In this document: positions 11,842 through 22,565 of the stretch, piece after piece
Numbering within the stretch: the stretch's first letter is position 1
Layout: every line of letters starts with the position of its first letter
Origin: Streblospio benedicti
Lineage: Eukaryota; Annelida; Polychaeta; Spionida; Spionidae
DNA: 64,000 bases
Assembly: GCA_019095985.1 (NCBI GenBank)
Contig: CM032666.1
Location: 11,531,299-11,595,298, forward strand
Reading direction: 5' to 3'
Made by a program: the position numbers and the translations under genes
Notes under the pieces: generated by a model
Told to the model about the DNA's origin: nothing
The model's database searches: none
What the model saw: the letters and a program-made list of their open reading frames with translations, nothing else

Positions 11842-12252
11842 AATATTGAATTAGAACAACGTCTGTGTATCTTCTGTGAAAGAAACGAAATTGAAAACGA
11901 AGTTCATTTCCTTATAAATTGTGATTTGTATAAGGACCCCCGTACTGTACTCCTTTCAAAAACATTAGATGAATGTAAAAATGTTAATAGTTTTAATGAT
12001 CAAGAAATGTTTATATATCTTATGACAAATTGTCAATATTATGTAGCTAAATACATAGATAATGCATGGAATATGAGAAAGGACAAACAATTGTAAATTT
12101 TATTTTTTATTGCACACTTAGTATAAGATATGATTTAAACTGACTTATAAGACATTGTTGGCTGGGTGATATTACTAATGTATTTGAATATAAGCAGAAT
12201 ATGTATATCACATGTCAGTATAATAAGTGATTATTTGACTTGACTTGACTTG
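11842..12252 (+). mobile_element. LINE 3' end with (TTGAC)n tail
   Basis: The plus strand encodes ELEQRLCIFCERNEIENEV and HFLINCDLYKDPRTVLL, the zinc-knuckle-like C-terminal region of a LINE ORF2, ending QL-stop at about 12096. A 3' UTR of some 135 bases ends in ATTTGACTTGACTTGACTTG. It is strongly 5'-truncated. The tail lies head-on against a host exon on the other strand and overlaps its stop codon (see 12215-12882). Confidence 0.75.
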
Positions 12253-12882
12253 AGTATGTTTTTTGAGGGCTCTCATTTCCTCTTCTATCGGATTTTGAAC
12301 AATGGCACTCATATTTCTTCAGCTTCGAACAGAAAGCATCTTTTGTCGACTTCAATACACCTAAGATACTTGTAACTATGACAACAAATAAATAAATCGT
12401 CATAATCAGTGTAAACGGGCCAAACATATACATTCTAAGAAATGCCAATCGATCGTCAAAACACTCAACATCAAGCCAAGCTCTAAAAGGGTATACGACA
12501 ATTATCAAAAGCAATTTAAGTAGATTATGTATCCTAATCAACGCAATAATCCACCACAGACAAAAAAGAAACAAGACGTCCAGTGCAATTTCGATTGCGG
12601 AAATACTTGTCATTATTTCAAATGACAGTGCCTTACATTCGCCAGTTATGAAAATAAAAATGCACGCATTTTCAGACTCGTCTCCATCATACGCGGAGCC
12701 AGATATGCATACGTCTTGGGATATTGTTTGGTTATAAGTATTGATCATGTTATATAGGATATTTGTATTGTTAGATACAGTTTGATTGTTCAACATTGAG
12801 GTGCTCCGGCACATCTGTCGTGAAAGGATATATGGATCTCTGATGAAAAATAGAACAATGCCAGCATAGTTGTGGACAAGCT
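12215..12882 (-). CDS. Last exon of an unidentified multi-pass membrane protein
   Basis: The minus strand is open for about 221 codons from a good splice acceptor (T-rich tract plus CAG at 12885-12883) to TGA at 12215-12217. Numbering from the internal Met at 12814, residues 10-30 carry three N-glycosylation sequons (N10, N15, N28) and several Cys, suggesting an extracellular loop. Hydrophobic helices follow at about 68-93 and 127-154, with a shorter one at 97-109. The tail after 160 is Lys/Cys-rich and probably cytosolic. I do not recognise the family. The acceptor enters with two bases of a split codon, so upstream exons are expected beyond 12882 on the minus strand; none was found. The last dozen codons and the stop lie inside a LINE tail inserted on the other strand. 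Confidence 0.6.
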
Positions 12883-13469
12883 CTGAAAAACAAACAGATT
12901 TAAGATAATCATATGTATATTGTTATTGGTTATCAAGTTATCCAAGAGATCTTCTATTGTAGTGACAGTTTTGCATTAGTTGTTTCATTAGATTTTAGCG
13001 GAAATGTGAAATATTTACAGACTCCCCCAACTCCCAACTCCTCGACGACTAGAGGACGACCGCTTCATGAGGTCTCATACGCTCCAGTCATCTCTTGGTG
13101 TCATGTATACATGAGCTTATGGGAGATAGAGGAAGGGAGTTCTATACACCAGTGCCCCTGGTGCACGACTAGAGACTCTTCCCGCACTGGCACATCCCAT
13201 AATCACCCTTCACTGACCGAGAGACCGTTAAGAACCCTTCTGATCCAAGTATATATGCGTCCATCATCATGACCACACACATCTAACTCCTTGTGAGTTC
13301 GCTTACTTGGGCGGTAGCCTCCCCTCCCACCAATTATGGACTTCGCTTTTTCACTTTTCATTTTTCTGCTTTGTTAACCCATGGGAGATTACTTGAGAGA
13401 CTACCTGGTGGCTTCTACGAAGCACATGAGTCCACTATCTTCAACCATATGTGAAATATTTGGGAACCG
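12883..13469. other. No further exon recognised
   Basis: Expected to be intron of the membrane-protein gene. A 119-codon plus-strand frame (12913-13272) has no known domain and no clear splice sites. Confidence 0.4.
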
Positions 13470-13484
13470 TGTACAGGTTTGGAA

Positions 13485-13560
13485 GGCTGTGGAATCGAAC
13501 TCATGATATACTGTTCAAACCAGACCAGTCATAAGTATGGACAGGCACATTAGCCATAAT
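13485..13560 (-). mobile_element. Possible tRNA-derived SINE head
   Basis: On the minus strand, TGGCTAATGTG (13556-13546) resembles an A box and GAGTTCGATTCC (13502-13491) is close to the B-box consensus GGTTCGANTCC, about 44 bases apart. No acceptor-stem pairing is evident, so I prefer a SINE head or decayed tRNA over a functional tRNA. Confidence 0.4.
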
Positions 13561-14546
13561 TTAATCTCATTAGACGCTTTGAGACATACTCATACTTGAT
13601 CAACTCCTTGATCACCTATGGATTATCTCTGCCACACTTGTGCCACACTTATTTGTCCTATTTTTGTCATGATTCCCTGCCTTTGAGACTTTGTCCCCGA
13701 ACATTTACTAGCCACCAGGCTTGTGTACATGACACTCGATAGAGCCGTCCCCATGACCACTTCTTTTATAGAAATACTCATCACTCAAAAATGTCACTTT
13801 AATATAACACTAAATTTGCCATGATCGCTAATGCTAAGAGTAAATAGCATACTCTTATGCAAACATTATATTATTACAAAACAGAAGAAAGGCCGCAAAA
13901 AAAACGTCGTCTGCACAGCTTCTCTTTTCAACTATTTGGGGCTCTGAAAATATAAATAGCCTATTTTGTAGGAGGTGGCTGGTAAAATATAATTATCATA
14001 TATTTCTTATAAAAGTGGTAAGCTAATACACTCTACTATTATTGATAGTTCCATCGGCTCACTAGCCTACCAACTGAGGGTAGGCTAGGTAGCCAATAGA
14101 TGCCGGCTCTGCGTTGGCTTCAGGCCATTTTTTCAAGATTTTTGAATTTTGTTTTGGATTTTTATGCTCTTCTGGATTTGGGCTACCATAGACCTAAACT
14201 TATTTTTGCAAAATATTTTTGAAAAATTCCATTGGGAAATTCGCCCCCGCGGCACCTAAACCCCAGGCCCCAGTGGGTTAGATAAGTAAAAAAAATCAAT
14301 TTCATTGTATCATCTTCCAAAATAGCTAATTTTGTAAGGAATTGTATGCTGAACAAATGCTAACGATAACATATAAGCTAAAAGCAAGATATAATGTCTT
14401 AAATTCACATTTATTGTTAAGACAATCACCTCGAACAGTACACTACACTCATAACAAACGCACGTATGTTATAAACGGCAATATGTAAAGCTTAAATCAT
14501 CAATATAACATTCTATCATTCCGTGCAAAAATCACTGCCAATAACC
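13561..14546. other. No gene seen
   Basis: Contains a small hairpin (CTAGCCTACC at 14062-14071 pairs with GGTAGGCTAG at 14079-14088). Otherwise nothing supported. Confidence 0.5.
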
Positions 14547-14893
14547 CACGCTGATTGGTCAATCAGCGTGCTCAATTTTGCGATGGAAAACACGCTCCAG
14601 AGCGCGCGGAGACCACTACTACGGCGCTAGTCTAAACTCATCACATTATCAATACAGCCGCTGACGTCGCAAGGCGTGTTCCGTGTAGCGGAGAGCAAAA
14701 GTTTAGACTAGCGCCGTAGTAGTGGTCTCCGCGCGCTCAAAACAAACAAAATTGACTTGCAATGAGAATGTTATAATATGATTTATTTTAAAATAAAATG
14801 GATTTTAGTCATGATAGAATGGTGATTGACCACTCGATTGCCGTGTCGTGTCGTGCTCAATTTTGCGATTGACACGACAATCTCGTGGTCAAT
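14547..14893. repeat. Nested hairpin / foldback cluster
   Basis: Four structures sit together. A perfect 39-bp inverted repeat (14600-14638 with 14700-14738) has a 61-base loop. An 11-bp palindrome lies at 14547-14570. An 18-bp exact direct repeat, CGTGCTCAATTTTGCGAT, flanks the large hairpin at 14567-14584 and 14852-14869. A looser inverted pair lies at 14825-14847 and about 14870-14893. No coding sequence is present. It looks like a foldback-type MITE inserted in, or built from, another palindromic repeat. Family unknown. Confidence 0.8.
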
Positions 14894-15286
14894 TCCTACA
14901 TTTTCTCCCACGTCCAGTGTTATTTATGCGGTGATGTTTATGTATTGGTGTTTACATATTGGTTTACATGTTAATAATCTATAGTGAATAGTAGTGACCT
15001 GTAATCTGCATGTATATTTAATATGTCTGAATGTGTCAGACGAGATTAATATTATGCTGTCTGTATAGTATATCTTTGATTCATACCGTGTAATGGTATT
15101 CACCTGCAAACATCATTTATTGAAATAAATCTTCCCCAAAGCAACCTGTGTTAATTGACGACGAATTCAGTAGCGATGGTGGATTTTTTTTATCTCCCAC
15201 TCTTCCTAGACCAGCTAATTTCCATAAATTTACTACGACTTATAAATCATCACGTAGTCCGTAAAATAACTCAGTTAATGGGGGAG

Positions 15287-15406
15287 AATAAGGGTATTGC
15301 ATTATGTTTGAATGGGAGATAAGAAAATCTCGTGAAGCTCTCCTTCGCTGCGCTCAGTCAAGCTGTGTCAACTCCACTCAGGGAGATATTTTGCAATACC
15401 CTATTA
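15287..15406. mobile_element. Small MITE-like element, AGGGTATTGCA ends
   Basis: AGGGTATTGCA (15291-15301) and TGCAATACCCT (15392-15402) are perfect inverted ends about 110 bp apart, embedded in AATA/TATTA contexts compatible with a TA target. A nearby inverted pair (about 15182-15205 with 15311-15330, around ATCTCCCA) suggests the full element may start further left. Confidence 0.45.
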
Positions 15407-18344
15407 ATGAATGCATAAAATCTTAACAAATATTTCATTCCAATAACAAATCATCAACACTATATCAATAATTCAACAATCCTACGCATTTTGGCGGTTC
15501 AGGTTAGGGATTAGTGAGCAGCGATCCTTCCCAACCAGAACAATGCCAACTAATATAACAATCACGTTTCTTGTAGATCATAAACTTGATAAACATAAAC
15601 ATCTGGAATAATCGTGTATGTTGGACCACCCTATTCAGGCCGACGTTGGCTCCCAAGCCACTTTCTATTTTGTAACCAACGTGACTCGGTGTTCTAGCAG
15701 TGTCGTGCACACTCAACGAGTGTCTCCTTCATTTTTATTATTAAATAAATTATATCATAACGTTCTCATGTAGTGATCAATCTCTGAGATTATTGTTGGA
15801 GATAGCGTCTTGTAAATAAAATGATTAAATATTAAAATATCATTGCAATATAAAAATATTCATCACATCCGTCAAAATAAATTATAAAATACAATCAGAC
15901 AAAGTATTATTCACACAAATAAATTTAAAAAAGTCGACCTCTCGTAGAGTGTGAGTGTCGTGCATTTAATTCCTCTACTCGTATGGGGGATGCAAATAAT
16001 GTGGCGAGTGCCCGTGCTTTGAATGCGCATTTATTTTATCAAGATTTTATTATTGGTTTACATTGTAGCTGTTTATATAATAAAGTTCACTGTATACGTG
16101 CAAGTAATGGACAATTGATTAATCATTGTGAGTTTCACCACCATACCTGAATCTGATTTCTGGGTGCCTGTCGGCGCGGATTCCACGTCTTCAGCCGCAG
16201 AGTCAACTGCTATATAAAGAAGTAAAGTGGTATGAGTTGTGCGCTGGTGACAGTGTAATGAATGACTACGAAGCTAAAGAGAATATCTACAAAAGTGTGT
16301 CAATGGATCAGTAGATTCTGTACTAGATTATTGCTTACAAGTAGAAGACGTATAAAATACACGTATTTTTAAAATGCTAGGAAAAGCATTGGCGCTAAAA
16401 CAAATTCTAAATTAATCGCCAAGAATTGAATAAAAATGAATAAAATAACAAATAATCTGTCGGATTCGACTAAACTTGGCCAAATGAATAGTCTACGCAG
16501 GGTAGTTGGGTTAATCAAGCGACATTGCATTGCATGTGTATCAATTTAATACACTTGCTACATGCAGACATAAAATATTTTCTATTATCATAGTGATATT
16601 GATGACAAGCACAGAGTGAGATCACAGATTAGTCAAACAGTTTTTCTAATCTGTGGTGAGAATCTGATGGTGAACAGAGATGAATGTCCGAAACTCTAGA
16701 TGTTAAATCAGAATTTTTTTGTACAAAAAATCATTTTTAATTTGTACAAACGTGTAGTTTATTTTGGTGGTCATTGACCTGGTCTTTGGGGGCATACCCA
16801 AGTTTCACCATTTTATGCAATGTCCGTCGAACCTGAAAGGCAATTGTATAAAATAGTTGTAATAATATTTATGAATCTTGTAAATAATTGACCAATGCTC
16901 AAAACAGTACATGTATACCACATACCATCATATATCCTTTATAGTCAGGTTCCTTGCGTAATTCCGTGGGAAATTCGGTTTGAAATTATATTTTATGGTT
17001 TATTCTACTCATTTCGGCCCAAAAGAGCAAAAAAAATCATATCGCCAATTTTTCGAACGTATTTATGGTCACGATTGTAATACGCAATAATACATTATCG
17101 CTAATAACGTTTTGATTATATCACTAATGATACAACCATAATTTTGGTGCCTAGCTATATGTCTTTGGGGTCATAGACTCCAGGAATAAAAATCACATTG
17201 ATCATATAGATATAGGCAAATCCAAGATGAAAACCACTGAGTCTGAGATGTGTGAATTCTGTGATTGCCTTCAGCTTTTTAGCCATTTATGACACAAATA
17301 TGATTTTGATGTCTAATGACGTGTTTGGCGTCATAATTAAGTGCATGAAATGTGATGGAACCTATCGTTGGAGACTGGTGATCTGCTCATTATAAAGCCT
17401 TTGATTGATGATTTGCCTTTAATCTTGGGTGTGAATTGTGAAGTGCCTGTATCTAAGTGTGTAAAGTGTGGTGGAACCTATTCAATTACAATTCCTGGGA
17501 TTGGCAAAAGACAATGAAATGAATTAGTGACTGGCGATTTAGGAAAAAAATGTTGGTGTTCATCAAGGCTATATACCCTCGTCGGAAATTAGCTTTACAT
17601 TCCCCCACCACTAAATTCGACCCATCGCAAAATCTTTGAGAGTTTGCAAACTTACATGAAAATAACACCCATGGGACAATATTTGACAATAGGAACAACT
17701 CTATTCCTTTTCCACATCACCCGAGGATTAAAAAATCGTTCCAGATGGACCATGTGACCCATATCGGCCTACTAGACTATTTCTATAAAAAATAGTTCTC
17801 ACCATTTATACCATCTTTTTGTTTCTCCGATTTGTTTGTGGCCTCTACATCACGATCCTTTTTCGTCTGCAATTCGGCTGCAGCCTCGACGTATGTACAT
17901 ATAAATGGTAAAGCAGAAGCTCCGAGTTTCACCATCTTTTGTTAGATGATCCAGGTGTGTATTGGATGAATGATCACTAAAATGTATATTGGGTACTTGA
18001 TTTACTTTGCATTGAATATAAATAACATAATTAGAATCTACGTAAGATTTTGCTTCAGATTCATGCATTACCAACCCAGGAAATACCGCTGAGCACGATG
18101 AAGTGGGTTGATCATCAAAACAATGTTTTTGCATTGTGACTTATGTGCGAGCACGCCTAGCTATGTAATTATAAAAATAAAGACAGATGAATGTTGTTAA
18201 TTGTTAGCATTGAAAATGCTAACGACTTTATTAAGTAATTAGTTGGGGTACAAAAAACGACACACCAGATTAGTGTAACAAGATACAGGTACTGAAACAA
18301 TTAACATATATGAAATATTAACCTTCAACAACTGACTTATGCTG
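15407..18344. other. No gene seen
   Basis: About 2.9 kb of AT-rich DNA. A 10-bp hairpin lies at 16623-16655 (CACAGATTAG with CTAATCTGTG). Partly repeated phrases (TGTGRTGGAACCTAT near 17352 and 17468) hint at an old tandem duplication. A palindrome GTTAGCATT/AATGCTAAC lies near 18205-18225, shortly past the LINE 3' end. Confidence 0.5.
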
Positions 18345-18411
18345 TTGTATATACTTATCATCTTCATCGTTTAGGCATAGCTATGCCTGTTGACGGTCAT
18401 CACTTGTAGCT

Positions 18412-19970
18412 TTACAAGGTCTTTTTGTTGTTAATTGCGTGCTGAAACTTTTCCTCACGGAGATGGCGATCAAGACGACTCTTGAAACAATTTAAATTTG
18501 GCGCTTCTGCCACATCACAGCGGAGATTGTTCCGGTCATTCACTACTCTTAGTGAGAAATAGTGCTTTCTTAAGTTTGTTTTACATGAAGGTTTCTTAAT
18601 TTGTGTCCTCTTGTACAACTATTGTCCACAACAAAAGGGCAGGGTTCAACTTTGTACTTGTCATGAAGGTACTTGTACGCTTCGATCTGGTCCCCTCGTT
18701 TCCTTCTATGTACAAATGAAGATAAATCTAATCGTCTCAGTCTCTCACTATACGGGAGATCTCTTAGATCACTGACCATCTTGGTTCTCCTCCTCTGTAC
18801 ACCCTCTAACAAAGCCACATGTCGTTCATATCGTGGATAGCACACAACGTGTCCATACTCCATGTGTGGGCGTACCATTGACTTATATAATAAGCAAAAG
18901 GCTTCACTGTCTAAATATTGGAAAGATCGTCTTATTAGACCAAGCAACCTATTGGCTTTCTTTAATTGGGCTTCAATGTGCCCATCAAAGTTAAGCTGGT
19001 CGTCCACTATAACACCCAGGTCTTTCTCTTGTGATACTGATTCAAGATCAACATTACCCATGGTGTACGTGTACTCATGGTTCCCAGTACCAAGGTGTAG
19101 CACTTTGCACTTCTTAGGGTTAAAGTTTAACTGCCACTTAGTGGCCCACTCACATATTATTAAACTGTCGTCCAGATCTGCTTGTAGTGCAACAGAATGA
19201 TCAGCAGTATCAACCTTTGAAAACACTTTTGTATCGTCTGCAAAGAGCAGAATCATTGAATTTACAACTTCAGGCATATCATTAATAAAGATTACGAACA
19301 GAATTGGCCCGATCACACTGCCTTGGGGGACTCCAGAGGTGACTGGTGCCCAGTCGGAGAGGCTCCCATTTACGCACACATGATGCCTTTTGCCAGTCAG
19401 AAACTGCTCATCTCACGTGAGTATGTGACCTCCAACGCCATATACCCGGCGTTTGTTGAGCAGACGTTGATGCGGAACCGAGTCGAACGCCTTGGCAAAA
19501 TCCAAATAGATGGCACCAAGAGGCATTCCACTGTCAAGAAGTTGAGTCCATGAGTCCAGGCACTGTAGAAGTTGGGTACTGCAACTTCTACCTTCCAAAA
19601 AACCATGCTGGTAGTTAGACAGTAAATCATTCTTACTCAAGTGTGTCACTACATGGTCCCGGATGATACCTTCCATGAGTTTGCAGACTATACTGGTCAG
19701 GCTCACTGGTCTGTAATTCCCTCTATCGCTAGGCTTCCCCTTCTTGAAGATGGGCGACACGATGGCGTCGTTCCACTGTTGAGGAATAAAGCCTTCTTCC
19801 AAGGAGCTCTGTAACACAGATGCTAGTGGTGCATAAATCTCCTTACTCAGTTCCTTGAGCACTTTGGGGTGCAGACCATCAGTTCCAGGGGTCTTCGATG
19901 GGTCCAGCTTGAGCAGTCTCTTTAAAACTTCCTGAGGAGTGATCTTCAGATCTACCAGTGGAAACACCAC
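18412..19970 (-). pseudogene. Reverse transcriptase ORF of the LINE (broken)
   Basis: The RT domain is split over three frames: 19970-19413 (RT fingers and palm start, with PSKTPGTDGLHPKVL and SPIFKKGKPSDRGNYRPVSL), 19379-18570 (palm with FADDTK, thumb and C-terminal region) and 18618-18412 (the C-terminal ending YFSLRVVNDRNNL). The YADD-type catalytic pair D-D is present. Breaks are at least two frameshifts. It produces no intact ORF2 protein today. Confidence 0.85.
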
Positions 19971-20039
19971 TTCCTGTTTCGATGTGAAACTGGGTACACT
20001 TGCTGTGTCCTCATTGGTGAAAACACTAGAAAAAAGTCA

Positions 20040-21519
20040 TTAAGAGGGAAGCCTAGTACATTTTCATCAATTAGGATAAAAATTCTCATAATCATGATTT
20101 TTACTTAATTCATTTACAAAAAATAGCACCACCACATAAACATTTTTTATTCATTTTTTTTAATATTTTTTTAAACACAAAATGTTCAGAAATATAGGCA
20201 TATCTTTAGGTACATAAATAAAAACAGTCAGCCACATGTCACTTTTGTAAATCCTGTGGTTCTATCTTAGATTATTTATCAACGTCGCCCCAGCCTCCTT
20301 TTTTTCATTTTGTGGCCTTGTATTCAAGCAATTGATGCAAAGTTTCTAACATCCATATTTGAGCATGTGTTTTCTTCTGTCATGAACAATATTACAATAG
20401 GTACAAGATTTTACCAACTTTATGCCATAATCCAATGTTGTCAATCCATTTTTAAAGTGTTGACTCAACAAAGATGCTTATTCCATTGATTGAATTATAA
20501 CTGTATCTACCATTTCTTTTTATAGAATGTTAATTCTACAGAAAGCTATTTATGCAATTTCTTGAAATCATCAAATATCATGAAAATAATACGCAGTAAT
20601 ACTGTTGAAATGAGATGTACAGTGAAACCTGTCTATGTAGGCACCTCTATATTTAGGAGACCCATATTGTATGGACACATTTCTCTTCTCCAATTACTTC
20701 AGTGTCATATTGAGCACCTCTCTGTTCTGGACATCTGCCTTATATGGACAATTTTCATTTTTTGCAAAGGTCTCCACAAAGGATAGGTTCTACTGTATTT
20801 CCTAGTACTACTTAATGGCTTTCATAATCCCTTTCAATAGGGGAATGACTGTATTCCAAGAGTGCAGTGAGGCATTAATAAAGTCTAATGTGAGGCTACC
20901 AACATTTCACAGTATCACATATTGGTTTGTCTGATGATCTGTTTGGGTTTGATTATTATCATCCTCCATTTTTATTGCTCTTTACATACTAAACAAAGTT
21001 AAAGATATGTGCTTGTTCCTTGATACAACTTTTCATGATGGATATTATTTTGTTATATTCTTTGATCAATGTGATGTGATGTTTTCTGGAGCCAAAAGTA
21101 GTCCGGAACCTCCTTCTTCAATATTCACACACATAATTATTAATGAACTACTAATGAGCTGTGGAAAGGCCATTTTGTAATATCTGTCATAAAAGCTGGA
21201 ATCATATTGGAAATTATTCTTTTTGCATTAAAAGGATATACTCAAAAATTCTACGGCTGGGGCGATTTAAAGAAATATGTCCTCTATATAAGAGATGTGT
21301 TTCTATCTAATGACACACCATCAGTGGTTCAGTATAAGTACCTAAACATGTGGTCATTATTTCACAAAAAATGCCTTTTAAAAACATTTTAAAACAAATT
21401 TTCACTTCTGAAAAAAAATGAGAAAAAATCTTAAATCATGTTACACCAAGGTTTATAAAAATCATCTATATCAACTAAAAAGTAGAAAAGTAAAAAAATG
21501 TTCTGGGCTTCCCCTTTAA
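20040..21519. mobile_element. Kolobok/T2-like non-autonomous element inside the LINE
   Basis: The insert 20044-21515 (1,472 bp) is flanked by TTAA at 20040-20043 and 21516-21519. Its ends are inverted: GGGAAGCCTAGTACATTTT on the left and, reverse-complemented, GGGAAGCCCAGAACATTTT on the right. With the target it starts TTAAAGGGGAAG, matching the TTAAAGGRR end reported for T2/Kolobok MITEs. On the LINE strand the codons on either side join across one TTAA to give EALNDFFSSVFTNED, so the borders are exact. No transposase is visible inside. Confidence 0.75.
20618..20797. mobile_element. TA-flanked MITE nested in the Kolobok-like insert
   Basis: The ends CAGTGAAACCTGT (from 20620) and, reverse-complemented, CAGTAGAACCTAT (to 20795) are flanked by TA on both sides, as expected for Tc1/mariner/pogo-type elements. 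It is about 176 bp long with an internal imperfect repeat built on ATATGGACA. This is the youngest of three layers (LINE, Kolobok-like, this MITE). Confidence 0.65.
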
Positions 21520-21993
21520 GTGCTTCAGCTTTCTCAGTGTCTGTGGTTGCTGTTCCCGTGGGTGTGTCAAGATCGGCAATGCCAGTCTTGGTTTTAAGCC
21601 TGATGTTTACGAAGTTGTAGAAACGTTTAGCGTTGGCCTTTGACTCCTTCGCAATTTTCTTCTCATATTCCTTCCTTGCCTTTCTGCTTGCCCACCTTGC
21701 TTGATTTCTTGCTTTTGCAAATAGATTGAAGTCTTCTCCTTCTTTAGTTTGTAAATATCTCTTGTATGCATCGTGCTTCTTTCTCGCCTTTTTCAATGTT
21801 TCTTCATTCATCCATAATGGTCTTCCTGGTTTCAATGTGTTCGCTTTAACCTTCGAGATGTACTGGTTCATTCCTGTCATGAGACGCTCTTCTAATATCT
21901 TCCATTTTTCACCACAGGATTTGCGAGCTAAGTCCCCTTCCCAGTCATAGCCTGCAATCTCTTCTCTAAAGCATTGATAGTCTCTCTTAGAGT

Positions 21994-22309
21994 CAGGGAC
22001 GGATCCAGCGGGGGCGGGGGGGGCTCTAGACCCCCCGCCTGCCATATTAGCCTTAAAGGCCCCCCGCCCCGACAATTTAGCCCCCCCCCCCCCGTTTTCC
22101 CACCAAAATACTTCATTTTCATAGGGTTTTTCATGAAATCCCGTAAGTGAGCCCCCTCTTTCCTTATGTTTTCCTTACGTCCCTTTTCCAAAAACCTGGA
22201 TCTGCCCCCACGCACGGACAAATCCGCCCGCCCCCCGCTCTCAAAATTTGAAAATTAGCCCCCCCCGCTCTCAAGATTTGAAAATTAGCCCCCCTTTTTG
22301 GTATAGCAG
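21994..22309. mobile_element. G/C-run repeat cluster inserted in the LINE
   Basis: It interrupts LINE coding between TLNC(YTKK) and KRDYQCFREEIAGYDW. It begins at AGTCAGGGACGGATCCAG and includes a copy of the GGCAGATCCAGG MITE family (about 22081-22206, right end CCTGGATCTGCC). It ends with two tandem copies of a unit containing CCGCTCTCAA and ATTTGAAAATTAGCC. Probably two related C-rich elements, one within the other; borders are approximate. Confidence 0.6.
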
Positions 22310-22565
22310 TTTAAAGTAAAGAGAAGTGTGCTGTGATGACTTTTTCTTAGCAGGGCTTCGTGCAACACTTCACTAATCCTGTACTCTTCGTTGGTCAAAA
22401 TTAGATCAAGCGTGTTTGGTTTCTGGTTTGGTCTATAGTGGGTAGGTTTAGTGACATGCTGGATTAAATAAGAGTCCCTTACTGTAATATTCAGTCAAGA
22501 AAACGAGACGATAGATGATTTTGAGATTTTAAAGTAGTCTGAGCCCCAATCTATGTCAGTATATA

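Larger units (their letters stand above)
18345..22565 (-). mobile_element. CR1-like LINE, 5'-truncated and interrupted
   Basis: This non-LTR retrotransposon lies on the minus strand in three pieces (22310-22565, 21516-21993, 18345-20043), separated by later insertions. In order it encodes the end of the EEP endonuclease (THYRPNQKPNTLDLILTNEE, then KSHHSTLLF where SDH is usual), a basic linker (GRPLWMNEETLKKARKKHDA), and the reverse transcriptase with AIYLDFAKAFDSVPH, TSGVPQGSVIGPILF and the catalytic FADDTK. The C-terminal region follows (HMEYGHVV, LLEGVQRRRTKMV). The N-terminal endonuclease half is absent. Frameshifts near 19400 and 18600 and the insertions make it inactive. Clade choice (CR1/Jockey group) is from motif memory. 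Confidence 0.85.
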
